This document shows, piece after piece, positions 7,931 through 16,954 of a stretch of DNA of 64,000 nt; the first letter of the stretch is position 1, and the number at the start of each line of letters is the position of its first letter. Location: assembly GCA_902573325.1 (NCBI GenBank), contig CACGJH010000002.1:1-64000 (forward strand), in the 5' to 3' direction. Source of the stretch: an uncultured Alphaproteobacteria bacterium (GTDB taxonomy: Bacteria; Pseudomonadota; Alphaproteobacteria; HIMB59; GCA-002718135). A program made the translations under genes and the position numbers. The notes under the pieces are model-generated. The model did not search any database and was not told the origin of the DNA. It worked only from the letters and a program-made list of their open reading frames with translations.

Positions 7931-7957
7931 TATAAAAGGCTAAGCATTTATTCCCAA
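7929..7957 (-). promoter_or_regulatory. Sigma-70-type promoter of the lysine-rich protein gene
   Basis: On the minus strand a perfect -10 box TATAAT (7929-7934) lies 17 bases after TTGGGA (7952-7957), a 4-of-6 match to the -35 consensus. Start of transcription would fall near 7922, inside the palindrome, giving a leader of about 55 bases before the ATG. Confidence 0.6.
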
Positions 7958-8068
7958 AACTTACGATTAAAGTCAACAATATACCAATATTTTAAAATTA
8001 ATCTGATTTTATGTTTAAATAATTATTTTTAAAAAAACTCAATATCAAAAAAAAACTATAAACTTAGT

Positions 8069-8097
8069 TTTATATTTTTTGGCAGAAATCTTATAAT
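8069..8097 (+). promoter_or_regulatory. Possible acnA promoter
   Basis: TATAAT at 8092-8097 lies 17 bases after TTTATA (8069-8074, 4 of 6 matches to TTGACA). It is about 70 bases before the acnA start. The surrounding 7958-8168 region is otherwise featureless AT-rich DNA in which chance matches are common, so this is tentative. Confidence 0.35.
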
Positions 8098-8169
8098 AAA
8101 TAAACATTTTGCTATACAAAAATTTATCTTCATACTATTTAATTAATATGATTATTTATCAATTTTAGC

Positions 8170-10812
8170 ATGAAAAATACAAATTCTTTTAACTCAGAAA
8201 ATATAATTGAAATAAACGACCAAGAATTCAAATATTTTGATTTAAATAAAGTTGCGAAGCATTTCGCAATAGATCTTAGCAAAACTCCAATTTCAATTAA
8301 AATAATAATTGAAAATCTTCTTAGAAACGAGGATGGGGAGAATATTACAAAAGATATGATTTCTAAAGTTTTCTCTTCATTAAAACAAACTAATAGCAAA
8401 GAGGAAAAAATTGAAATAGCTTTTTTCCCAACTCGTGTTCTAATGCAAGATTTTACTGGTGTACCTGCTGTTGCTGACCTTGCTGCAATGCGAAATGCAT
8501 TAAAATCAAGAGGAATTGAACCAAAAAAAATAAATCCATTAACTAGAGTAGATCTCGTTATTGATCACTCTGTTATGGTAGATAGCTATAAAGATAAAAA
8601 TGCCTTAAAAGAAAATGTTAGAAAAGAATTCGATAGAAACAAAGAAAGATATGAATTTCTAAAATGGGGACAAAGCTCATTCGATAATTTCTATCTTGTA
8701 CCGCCAGGGGCAGGAATTTGTCATCAAGTCAATTTAGAAAATATAGCCAAGACCATATGGTTGAAGAAAGTTAATAATCAAAACTATTTATTCCCTGACT
8801 CTGTAGTAGGAACAGACAGCCATACAACAATGGTAAACTCACTTTCTGTTTTAGGATGGGGAGTTGGAGGAATAGAAGCAGAGGCCGCTATGCTAGGTCA
8901 AGCAATTTCAATGAATATTCCAGATGTAATTGGTTTTGAGCTTAAAGGATCATTAAAGGAAGGGATTACAGCAACAGATTTAGTTTTATCTATAACTAAA
9001 ATTCTTAGAGAAAAAGGTGTTGTTGGAAAGTTTGTAGAATTCTATGGAAAAGGTTTAAAAAATTTATCATTAGCTGACAGAGCAACTATATCTAATATGG
9101 CACCAGAGTATGGAGCCACTTGTGGATTTTTCCCAACAGATGAAGAAACAATTAATTATCTTAAATTAACTGGAAAAGAAAATGATCATCTAAATATTGT
9201 TGAAAAATATTCAAAACAACAAACTCTTTGGGCGGATGAAAATTATGCACCTGATTTCTCTGATAAAATATTATTAGATTTAGATACAATTCAACCTACT
9301 CTTGCTGGTCCAAAAAGACCTCAAGATAAAATTCTTTTGAAAGAAGTTCCAAATGAATTTAGTAAGATAGACAACAAAAAAACTATAAATAATAATAAAT
9401 TAAACACAGGTGATATTGTAATAGCAGCAATTACAAGCTGTACAAATACATCTAATCCTAATGTTATGATTGCAGCAGGGCTAGTTGCTAAAAAAGCAAT
9501 TGATTTTGGATTAGATGTTAAGCCTTGGGTCAAGACAAGTTTAGCTCCAGGAAGTAAAGTTGTTAGTGACTATTTAAATAAAGCTGGACTAACAGAATAT
9601 CTAGATACTTTAGGTTTCAATACGGTCGGTTATGGATGCACTACTTGTATTGGTAATTCTGGACCCCTAGATGAATGGGTGTCTAATGAAGTTAAAAAAA
9701 ACAATTTAACTGTTTGTTCAGTTTTATCTGGAAATAGAAACTTTGAAGGTAGGGTTCATCAAGAAGTGAAAGCAAATTTTCTTGCTTCCCCTCCTTTAGT
9801 TGTGGCATATGCTATTGCAGGTAATATTAACATTAACCTTACAATCGACTCTTTAGGCAAATCTAAAGCTGGTAAAGAAATATTTTTAAAAGACTTATGG
9901 CCATCAAATACTGAAATCAACCAAACACTTAGTATGTGTTTAAATCCAGAAATGTTTAAAGAAAGATATAAAGAAATTTATAAAGGTGATGATAATTGGA
10001 AATCAATTATCAAATCCAGAAATACTACCTACGATTGGAACGATACCAGCACATATATAAAACACCCCCCTTTCTTTGACATGAAAAATAAATTTGATTT
10101 AAAAGATATAAAAAATGCAAGGATATTAGCATTACTTGGTGATAGTGTAACAACAGATCATATTTCTCCTGCAGGAAGCATAAAGGAAGATAGTCCAGCC
10201 GGCCTTTATTTAACAGATAGACAAATTAGCTCTAAAAATTTCAATTCCTATGGTTCAAGACGTGGTAATCATGAAATTATGATGAGAGGAACATTCGCAA
10301 ACATAAGAATCAAGAACCAGATTTTGGACAATGTCGAAGGAGGATATACAAAATCTTTTATATCAAATAAACAAATGTCAATTTATGATGCAGCTCAAGA
10401 GTATATAAAAAGCAATATTGATACAGTGATAATTGCAGGTAAAGAGTATGGTACTGGATCATCTAGGGATTGGGCAGCTAAGGGCACAAGACTATTAGGA
10501 GTAAGAGCAGTAATTGCTGAAAGCTTTGAGAGAATTCATAGATCTAATTTAATTGGAATGGGAGTTTTACCTCTTGAATTTACTAAAAATGAAAACAAAG
10601 AAAAACTAAATATCTTGGGTGAAGAAATTATAACTATCTCTGGTTTAGCTGCACTGAGACCTGGAATAATTCTTACTTGTAAGATTAATTCTTCAGAAAG
10701 TAAGTCTATAAATTTAAAGTGTAGAATAGATACAATTAAAGAACTCGAGTACTACAAAGCTGGAGGGATTTTAAACTACGTTTTAAATGAAATAATATCC
10801 GAAGCAGCTTAG
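8170..10812 (+). CDS. acnA: Aconitate hydratase AcnA
   Basis: Aconitase A isomerises citrate to isocitrate in the TCA cycle using a [4Fe-4S] cluster. The 880-residue length and domain order fit the AcnA/IRP1 family. The cluster cysteines are C424 in AITSCTNTSNP and C490/C493 in GYGCTTCIGNSG. The C-terminal swivel domain carries GDSVTTDHISPAG and the substrate-binding GKEYGTGSSRDWAAKG. It is separated from the other TCA genes (45-58 kb) but follows the usual alphaproteobacterial pattern of lying beside ccm genes. No clear Shine-Dalgarno precedes the ATG. The next gene begins 4 bases after its stop. Confidence 0.98.
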   Translation: MKNTNSFNSENIIEINDQEFKYFDLNKVAKHFAIDLSKTPISIKIIIENLLRNEDGENITKDMISKVFSSLKQTNSKEEKIEIAFFPTRVLMQDFTGVPAVADLAAMRNALKSRGIEPKKINPLTRVDLVIDHSVMVDSYKDKNALKENVRKEFDRNKERYEFLKWGQSSFDNFYLVPPGAGICHQVNLENIAKTIWLKKVNNQNYLFPDSVVGTDSHTTMVNSLSVLGWGVGGIEAEAAMLGQAISMNIPDVIGFELKGSLKEGITATDLVLSITKILREKGVVGKFVEFYGKGLKNLSLADRATISNMAPEYGATCGFFPTDEETINYLKLTGKENDHLNIVEKYSKQQTLWADENYAPDFSDKILLDLDTIQPTLAGPKRPQDKILLKEVPNEFSKIDNKKTINNNKLNTGDIVIAAITSCTNTSNPNVMIAAGLVAKKAIDFGLDVKPWVKTSLAPGSKVVSDYLNKAGLTEYLDTLGFNTVGYGCTTCIGNSGPLDEWVSNEVKKNNLTVCSVLSGNRNFEGRVHQEVKANFLASPPLVVAYAIAGNININLTIDSLGKSKAGKEIFLKDLWPSNTEINQTLSMCLNPEMFKERYKEIYKGDDNWKSIIKSRNTTYDWNDTSTYIKHPPFFDMKNKFDLKDIKNARILALLGDSVTTDHISPAGSIKEDSPAGLYLTDRQISSKNFNSYGSRRGNHEIMMRGTFANIRIKNQILDNVEGGYTKSFISNKQMSIYDAAQEYIKSNIDTVIIAGKEYGTGSSRDWAAKGTRLLGVRAVIAESFERIHRSNLIGMGVLPLEFTKNENKEKLNILGEEIITISGLAALRPGIILTCKINSSESKSINLKCRIDTIKELEYYKAGGILNYVLNEIISEAA

Positions 10813-10816
10813 TTTA

Positions 10817-13366
10817 ATGTCTAATGAAGATGAAAATTTATTAGCTATACTTGGGCCTACAAATACAGGGAAAACATACACAGCGTTTGAAAAATTATTC
10901 TCTTATTCATCAGGCATTTTTGGTTTTCCATTAAGGTTGCTAGCTAGGGAAAATTATGACAAAGCAGTAAAAAGGATTGGACTCAACAATGTAGCTTTAA
11001 TAACTGGTGAAGAAAAAATTTTACCAAAAGAAGCAAAATATTTTTTTTGTACTGTTGAATCAATGCCTAATAATATTTCTGTAGATTGTGTGATAATCGA
11101 TGAAATTCAACTAGCTGCTGACTATGAAAGAGGTCATATTTTTACTGATAGAATTTTGAATTTAAGAGGCATTTACCAGACAATTTTTTTAGGTTCATTA
11201 AATATAGAAAAAATTATTAAAAAAATCTATCCAAATATTATTGTCGAGAAAAAAAATAGATTTTCTCAACTAACATTTCTAAGAAAACAAAATTTTTCTA
11301 AACTTGAACCAAGGTCTGCAATAATTGCATTCAATATTAATAAAGTTTATGAGATTGCAGAAAATATAAGAGCACATAAAGGAGGAACTGCTGTAGTTCT
11401 TGGATCACTTAGTCCAAGAACTAGAAATTCTCAAGTAGAAGTTTATGAAAATCAAAATGTTGATTATCTAGTTGCTACAGATGCTATTGGCATGGGTTTA
11501 AACCTTAATATTAATCATGTAAGTTTTTCATCGTTAGAAAAATTTGATGGCAGATATAATCGTAATCTAACTCCTAACGAATTAGGCCAAATTGCAGGAA
11601 GAGCAGGAAGATATAAAAGAGACGGTACCTTCAGTTATACCAAAGAAGCAGGTAATTTAGATCCACTAATTATTCAACAAATAGAAGCACACAATTTTGA
11701 TAATATTCAAAAAATTTATTGGAGAAATAGTGCTCTGGACTTTGATTCGACTGAGTCACTTTTATCTTCCTTAAAAAAGTTTCCTATTCACAATTATTTT
11801 ATACATAAAAAAAATGCTTTGGATGAGGTAAACTTTCGTAATTTAATTAATGATTATGAAATAAAAAAATTTCTTACGTCAAAAAAAAATTTAAAATTAT
11901 TGTGGGACATTTGTCAAATACCGGATTTTGAAAAACTATTTAATGATACTTATCTATTACTTTTAAAGGATATATACTTAATTTTAATCGAAAATAATTA
12001 TAAAATTCCTGAAGAATGGATTGATAAGAAAGTAAGTAAACTTATTAATTTTGGTGGAGGCATTCCCGAGTTATCTATAAAAATATCCCAAATAAGAACG
12101 TGGACATATATATCAAATAATCATAAATGGCTAAAAAATACCTATTATTGGAAAGAAAAAACTCAGCAAATAGAAAATGAATTATCTGATCAATTACATA
12201 ATAGTCTTACAAAAAAATTTATAGATTATTCTTCTAAGTTTTTTATTGGATTACAAAAATCCCAAAATAATAAGGATATTCTTAAAAAAAATAAGAATGA
12301 AATATTTCTTGATAAAAATAAGTATGGAATTATTAAAGGTTTTGATCTTATTGAGGATAAAAAAATATTTTCACAATCTCTTTTTTCAATTAGTAATATA
12401 AAAAAATCAGTTAGAAATATGATTAATGAAAAAGTAGAGAATTTTATAAATGCCCCAATAGATTCAATTAATTTAGGTGATATTAGTAAATCTAAAATCA
12501 ATGATGATACATTTATTTACTGGGGAGACGAATCAGTTGGTAAACTAAAGAAAGGTAAATCAATCTATAAACCAAAAGCTGAAGCTTTAAATTCAGAATA
12601 TCTGTCTTCAGAAAATAAATTATTAATTTCTGCAAAACTTCAAAAATGGATAGATAATGAAATTGCTAATACACTTTACCCTCTGGGCAAAAATTTGGAT
12701 GAAGGTTTAAGCGCAGAGATTAGAGCAATTGCATTTAACTGTATTGAAAATTTTGGAAATTACCCAATTGAAAAATTTAAAGAAACTCTAAAGAATATTT
12801 CACAAGAAAATAAAATTAAATTATCTAAATTAGGAATTAGGATTGGTGCTAAATATTTTTTTATACCCAGTCTATTTAAAAAAAAACCTTTGGAGTTATG
12901 TGCTATTTTGTGGAAAACATTTTATCAAAACAACATAAATAATTTTTTACCATTACCATTAAATGGTAGAGTCTCATTTGAATCTCAAATTGAAATGCCA
13001 AATAATTATTGGCAATCTATTGGTTATATTAATATTAAAAATTTTGTGTTCAGGATTGATATATTTGAAAAAATTTTTTTCCTTGCTAGAAAGAAAATTA
13101 AAATGGGCCCTTTTTTAGAATCGTCTGATTTAATGAATCCAATTGGATGTAATAGTAATCAATTAAAAGATATAATGAGTTTTTGTGGTTATGAATCCTT
13201 AATTATTTCGGATGATAAAAAATTATTTTTTCTTAGTAATAAGAAAAACGAAATAAAAAAAAATAAAACCAACATTCCCAACAAAAAAGTATATAAAAAA
13301 AATGATAAAGATAAAATCAAAAGAGATCCTAATTCTCCCTTTGCAGTTTTAGAAAAACTTCTTTAA
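10817..13366 (+). CDS. SUV3-type (SUPV3L1-like) superfamily 2 RNA helicase
   Basis: An 849-residue helicase. Motif I is GPTNTGKT at 13-20 and motif II is DEIQ at 95-98. The C-terminal RecA domain has VATDAIGMGLNLNINHV and QIAGRAGRYKRDGTF, the pattern of the mitochondrial SUV3/SUPV3L1 family, whose eukaryotic members unwind RNA for the mitochondrial degradosome. Alphaproteobacteria commonly carry a homologue at this place, upstream of fdxA and carD. The middle and C-terminal parts (about 330-849) are lysine/asparagine-rich and match nothing I can name except the low-complexity basic tail after residue 800. RNA processing or decay is the likely role. It follows acnA with a 4-base gap. Confidence 0.88.
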   Translation: MSNEDENLLAILGPTNTGKTYTAFEKLFSYSSGIFGFPLRLLARENYDKAVKRIGLNNVALITGEEKILPKEAKYFFCTVESMPNNISVDCVIIDEIQLAADYERGHIFTDRILNLRGIYQTIFLGSLNIEKIIKKIYPNIIVEKKNRFSQLTFLRKQNFSKLEPRSAIIAFNINKVYEIAENIRAHKGGTAVVLGSLSPRTRNSQVEVYENQNVDYLVATDAIGMGLNLNINHVSFSSLEKFDGRYNRNLTPNELGQIAGRAGRYKRDGTFSYTKEAGNLDPLIIQQIEAHNFDNIQKIYWRNSALDFDSTESLLSSLKKFPIHNYFIHKKNALDEVNFRNLINDYEIKKFLTSKKNLKLLWDICQIPDFEKLFNDTYLLLLKDIYLILIENNYKIPEEWIDKKVSKLINFGGGIPELSIKISQIRTWTYISNNHKWLKNTYYWKEKTQQIENELSDQLHNSLTKKFIDYSSKFFIGLQKSQNNKDILKKNKNEIFLDKNKYGIIKGFDLIEDKKIFSQSLFSISNIKKSVRNMINEKVENFINAPIDSINLGDISKSKINDDTFIYWGDESVGKLKKGKSIYKPKAEALNSEYLSSENKLLISAKLQKWIDNEIANTLYPLGKNLDEGLSAEIRAIAFNCIENFGNYPIEKFKETLKNISQENKIKLSKLGIRIGAKYFFIPSLFKKKPLELCAILWKTFYQNNINNFLPLPLNGRVSFESQIEMPNNYWQSIGYINIKNFVFRIDIFEKIFFLARKKIKMGPFLESSDLMNPIGCNSNQLKDIMSFCGYESLIISDDKKLFFLSNKKNEIKKNKTNIPNKKVYKKNDKDKIKRDPNSPFAVLEKLL

Positions 13367-13387
13367 ATGAAAGCTTATAGGTAAAAA

Positions 13388-13837
13388 TTGATAAATTTAT
13401 TAAAAAATATCTTAAATAATCAGAAATCCGTTGAGGAAAAAAACGATAATGAAAGTTTAGAGTTGCTTTGTGGATTAATGATTGAGGCAGCTTATACAGA
13501 TGGTCAAATTGATGATAGTGAGTTAAATAAAATAAAGTTAAGTTTAATTAATATTTTTGAGGAAAACCCTACAGAAGTTGAATTAGTTCTCGAAAAAGCT
13601 CTTAACAACAAAAACAATACTAAGTCCCTTCATCATTATACATCTTTTATTAATAAAAATTTTGATAATAATAAAAAGCTTCTTCTTATTGAGGCTTTAT
13701 GGGAAATTGTATTATCTGATGGAGAGATACATGATTTTGAATCAAATCTAATTCGAAGACTTTCTGGATTATTATATATTTCTGATGTTAATTCTGGAAA
13801 TGCTAGAAAAAGAGCTCTAAATAAAAATCAAAAATAA
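13388..13837 (+). CDS. TerB-like / DUF533-type small acidic protein
   Basis: A 149-residue, mostly helical acidic protein with two related segments, [21 protein letters not shown] near 32-52 and [28 protein letters not shown] near 97-124. The repeated A-x-x-DG-x-I-x-x-x-E pattern is characteristic of TerB-like co-chaperone/metal-binding domains. The function is not established. Translation starts at TTG (13388-13390); I see no ATG alternative that keeps the first segment. It sits between the helicase and fdxA, where many alphaproteobacteria have an S4-domain RNA-binding protein. The next gene begins one base after its stop. Confidence 0.78.
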   Translation: MINLLKNILNNQKSVEEKNDNESLELLCGLMIEAAYTDGQIDDSELNKIKLSLINIFEENPTEVELVLEKALNNKNNTKSLHHYTSFINKNFDNNKKLLLIEALWEIVLSDGEIHDFESNLIRRLSGLLYISDVNSGNARKRALNKNQK

Positions 13838-13838
13838 T

Positions 13839-14171
13839 ATGACTTATGTTGTTGATGAAAAATGTATTAAATGTAAACATATGGATTGTGTTGAAGTATG
13901 CCCCGTCGATTGCTTTTATGAGGGTGAAAATATGCTTGTTATACATCCAGATGAATGTATAGATTGTGGAGTTTGTGAACCTGAGTGCCCAGTTGAAGCA
14001 ATTTTGTCAGACACAGAGGATGAAATAGAAAAATGGGCAGAAATTAATAGAAAGTATTCAGAAATCTGGCCAAATATTAGTGTTAAAAAAGAACCTCCAG
14101 CAGATGCAGAAGACTGGCAAAATGTTGAAGATAAATTTAATAAACATTTTAGTGAAAAACCAGGAAGATAA
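13839..14171 (+). CDS. fdxA: Seven-iron ferredoxin FdxA
   Basis: A 110-residue ferredoxin. The cysteine pattern C9, C12, C17, C21, C25 and C40, C43, C46, C50 ([12 protein letters not shown] in the second half) is that of bacterial ferredoxins holding one [3Fe-4S] and one [4Fe-4S] cluster. The C-terminal extension after about residue 60 (PPADAEDWQ region) is typical of the FdxA/FdI type. It is a soluble electron carrier, but its partner is unknown. It is immediately followed by carD with no gap, the conserved alphaproteobacterial pairing. Confidence 0.95.
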   Translation: MTYVVDEKCIKCKHMDCVEVCPVDCFYEGENMLVIHPDECIDCGVCEPECPVEAILSDTEDEIEKWAEINRKYSEIWPNISVKKEPPADAEDWQNVEDKFNKHFSEKPGR

Positions 14172-14675
14172 ATGAAATCAAAAAAAAATAATGAATTTAA
14201 AATAGGTGAAATTGTCGTTTATCCTAAACATGGTGTAGGAGAGATCACAAATATAGAAAATATGGAAATTTCTAACATAAAGACAAAATTTTATGTTGTT
14301 AAAATGGAGCAATCAAAATTAATTATTAGAGTGCCTCTTGATAAAAAAGATGAAGTCGGTTTAAGAAAAATTTCTTCAAAAAAAATTATTGAAGAGGTTT
14401 ATACAACTTTAAAACTTAAACCAAAAATAAGAAGAATAATGTGGAGTAGAAGAGCTCAAGAATATGAAACCAAAATTTTTTCTGGTGATCCAATAAGAAT
14501 TTCTGAAGTAGTTAGAGATTTGTTTAGAAAAAGTAGCCAAGCAGAACAATCATATAGTGAAAGACAAATGTTTCAAGTTGCTATTGAACGTCTAGCTAGA
14601 GAAGTTGCGGCAGTTGAAAAAACTGATTATTTTCAATCTACAGAAAAAATTGAACAAATTTTGAACAAAAAATAA
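14172..14675 (+). CDS. carD: CarD family transcription regulator
   Basis: A 167-residue CarD/CdnL protein. The N-terminal RNA polymerase-interacting domain reads FKIGEIVVYPKHGVGEITNIE and is followed by the helical domain ending WSRRAQEYETKIFSGDPIRISEVVRDL. Family members bind the RNA polymerase beta subunit and stabilise open complexes, acting on rRNA and many other promoters. The ATG follows the fdxA stop with no gap. Position before rpoH, with one gene between, fits a small transcription-control cluster. Confidence 0.95.
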   Translation: MKSKKNNEFKIGEIVVYPKHGVGEITNIENMEISNIKTKFYVVKMEQSKLIIRVPLDKKDEVGLRKISSKKIIEEVYTTLKLKPKIRRIMWSRRAQEYETKIFSGDPIRISEVVRDLFRKSSQAEQSYSERQMFQVAIERLAREVAAVEKTDYFQSTEKIEQILNKK

Positions 14676-14679
14676 TATC

Positions 14680-15492
14680 TTGGATAAAGTTAGTAATTTT
14701 GTAGAATTAAAGAAATCAAACAAGATATGGGCAATAGGGTCAATTCATTCAAACTTGAAATCATTTAAATCAATAAAAGAATATATTTTAAAAAATTTTG
14801 AGGCAAATGATAAATTAATTTTTCTTGGCAACGTTATTGGTCTTGGAGAAAGTTCAAAAGAAACCTTAAGCAGTGTTATTGATTTAAGATTTATTTTAAT
14901 GTCAAAATTTAAACTTAAACCAGAATCAATTATATTTTTGAGAGGAGCTCAAGAAGAAATGTTTAGTAAATTATTACAACTTCAACTTGCACCCAATCCT
15001 TCAGAAATAGTTGATTGGATGTTTGATCATGGTGTAAATAAAACAATAAACTCATATGGCTTTTCTGAGATTGATGTTAAAAATATTGCTACTTCAGGAA
15101 CTATTAATATTTCCAAATGGACATCGAATCTTAATAAAACTCTTCAAAAAAATCCTGGACATACAGAATATTTTCTAAATTTAAAACATGCTGCATATTC
15201 ACACACAAAAAAAATTTTATTTGTTAACAGAGGGGTTGATATAACTAGACCTTTATCAGCACAAAATGATTGTTTTTGGTGGGGTTTCCAAAATTTTTCA
15301 ACAATACAGCAACCTTATAAAACTTTTTTGAGAATTGTAAGAGGATATGAATCCGAACATTTACAAAATATAGAAATCTCAAAAAATAATGTTGTTTGTA
15401 CTCTATTCAAACAACCACTATCTAACAAAAATATTTTATGTGGAATTTTTACAGAAAATGGGGAAATTTTAGATTTATTTGAAAATAATTGA
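14680..15492 (+). CDS. Degenerate metallophosphoesterase-fold protein
   Basis: A 270-residue protein with the spacing of PPP-type serine/threonine phosphatases: GSIHS at 20-24 where active enzymes have GDxHG, GNVIGLG at 50-56 in place of GDxVDRG, and RGAQEEM at 88-94 in place of RGNHE. The metal-ligand Asp, Asp and Asn-His positions are therefore Ser, Asn and Ala-Gln. Later motifs include LFVNRGVDITRPLSAQNDCFWWG. The fold is probably kept and the chemistry probably lost (inference). Translation starts at TTG 14680-14682. It lies between carD and rpoH, so a regulatory or scaffold role in stress or transcription control is conceivable but unproved. Confidence 0.7.
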   Translation: MDKVSNFVELKKSNKIWAIGSIHSNLKSFKSIKEYILKNFEANDKLIFLGNVIGLGESSKETLSSVIDLRFILMSKFKLKPESIIFLRGAQEEMFSKLLQLQLAPNPSEIVDWMFDHGVNKTINSYGFSEIDVKNIATSGTINISKWTSNLNKTLQKNPGHTEYFLNLKHAAYSHTKKILFVNRGVDITRPLSAQNDCFWWGFQNFSTIQQPYKTFLRIVRGYESEHLQNIEISKNNVVCTLFKQPLSNKNILCGIFTENGEILDLFENN

Positions 15493-15523
15493 TCCAACCC
15501 ACAATTTTTACGTATATTAATAT

Positions 15524-16390
15524 ATGGTTGCAAAAAATTTTTATTTTTCTAACAATCTTATTGAGCTTTCAAAAAAAGCCGCAATACTTGAAAAAGATGA
15601 GGAATTCGAATTAATTAATGATTGGAGAGATAACAAAACTCCAAGATCACTTCAAAAAATTCTAAATTCATATCTTCGTTTAGCTGTTTCGTATGCTAGA
15701 AAATATTCAAGCTATGGATTACCATTAGATGATCTGATACATGAGGGCGTTTTAGGTATTATGCACGCATTAGAAAAATTTGATACTTCAAAAGATTTCA
15801 GACTTTCGACGTATGCTTCTTGGTGGATAAGAGCATCAATACAGGATTACATTTTAAAAAACTGGTCTGTTGTAAGAACCGGTTCCACAGCCTCACAAAA
15901 GGCTCTTTTTTTTAACTTAAAAAAAATTAAACAACAGATTAATGATGTTTCGAGAGAATTTATGGGTCAGGATGAAATTAATAAAGTATCTAACATGCTT
16001 AACGTAAAATCCTTAGAAGTTCAAAATATGGAGTCAAGACTAACCGGGGGAGACTTGCATTTAAATCAAAAAGTCGACAATGAAACTGAGAATGATCTTA
16101 TGAGTTTACTAGCTGATGAGCGACAAAATCCAGAAGAGTCATTTGAGGAATTCAACGATAAAAGTATAAAAAAAGATTTTATTCAAAAAGCTATAGACAC
16201 ACTTAATGAAAGAGAAAAAATAATTATAAGTCTAAGAAAATATAGAGAAAAAAGTATTACACTTGATGAATTAGGTCAAAAATTAAAAATAAGCAAAGAG
16301 AGAGTTAGACAAATAGAAACTAAAGCATTAGAAAAATTAAAAAAATCTTTATTAGATATTTCTGAACAAAATAAAGAATTTTTTATTTGA
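15524..16390 (+). CDS. rpoH: RNA polymerase heat-shock sigma factor RpoH (sigma-32)
   Basis: A 288-residue sigma-70-family factor. Region 2 includes YLRLAVSYARKY and LDDLIHEGVLGIMHALEKFD; region 2.4 is FRLSTYASWWIRASIQDYI at about 92-110. The RpoH box reads QKALFFNLKKIK at about 125-136, specific to sigma-32. Region 4 closes with ISKERVRQIETKALEKLK. It directs transcription of chaperone and protease genes. The start ATG lies 31 bases after the upstream phosphatase-like gene. This is the classic RpoH length and motif set, and I see no defect. Confidence 0.96.
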   Translation: MVAKNFYFSNNLIELSKKAAILEKDEEFELINDWRDNKTPRSLQKILNSYLRLAVSYARKYSSYGLPLDDLIHEGVLGIMHALEKFDTSKDFRLSTYASWWIRASIQDYILKNWSVVRTGSTASQKALFFNLKKIKQQINDVSREFMGQDEINKVSNMLNVKSLEVQNMESRLTGGDLHLNQKVDNETENDLMSLLADERQNPEESFEEFNDKSIKKDFIQKAIDTLNEREKIIISLRKYREKSITLDELGQKLKISKERVRQIETKALEKLKKSLLDISEQNKEFFI

Positions 16391-16421
16391 TAGCTAATTC
16401 AAATAATTATAAGATATTCTT

Positions 16422-16952
16422 ATGTTCAGAGTACTTTTAATAACTGTAATAATCCTGTTCTCAAATCTGGCTAATAGTAAAGGAACAAATATTTTTGGAT
16501 TGGGTTTATATGACATAAAATTTGATGGATCTGAAAAAAATCAAGCAGCAGATTTTAGATACGAGTTTAGAAGTGATAAATCATTATTCAATATAGGCCC
16601 TAAAGAGGATAACTTTTTCTTCTTAAAACCTTTCTTTGGGTTTGAACTTACTAATGACTCTGCTTCCTACTTTTTAACAGGTATCTACTTCGAAGACAAT
16701 CTTGGTGAATTATTTGAAGGTGATAAAAGTAAATTTTTTTTTACACCAAGCTTTGGAGCTGGTATTTATGATGATGGTTCTGGAAAAAAATTAGGAAATG
16801 ACCTTCAGTTTAGAACCTCACTTGAAGTAAGTTATGAATTAGAAAATAAAAATAGAATAGGTATTTCATTTAGCCACATTTCAAACGCTAATTTAGGTGA
16901 CAAAAATCCAGGCGTTGAAATTCTAAGTTTGTCATATCAAATATCTTACTAA
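16422..16952 (+). CDS. PagL-like lipid A 3-O-deacylase (outer membrane)
   Basis: A 176-residue protein with a signal peptide (about 1-19, cut near ANS-KG) and a beta-barrel style body of alternating hydrophobic residues ending in an aromatic SYQISY. The catalytic set matches PagL: H152 and S154 in FSHISNANLG, with E166 fourteen residues after the histidine, the same spacing as the described His-Ser-Glu triad. PagL removes the 3-O-linked acyl chain from lipid A. It may be co-transcribed with rpoH, 31 bases upstream. It ends 2 bases before the convergent dusA stop. Confidence 0.85.
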   Translation: MFRVLLITVIILFSNLANSKGTNIFGLGLYDIKFDGSEKNQAADFRYEFRSDKSLFNIGPKEDNFFFLKPFFGFELTNDSASYFLTGIYFEDNLGELFEGDKSKFFFTPSFGAGIYDDGSGKKLGNDLQFRTSLEVSYELENKNRIGISFSHISNANLGDKNPGVEILSLSYQISY

Positions 16953-16954
16953 AT

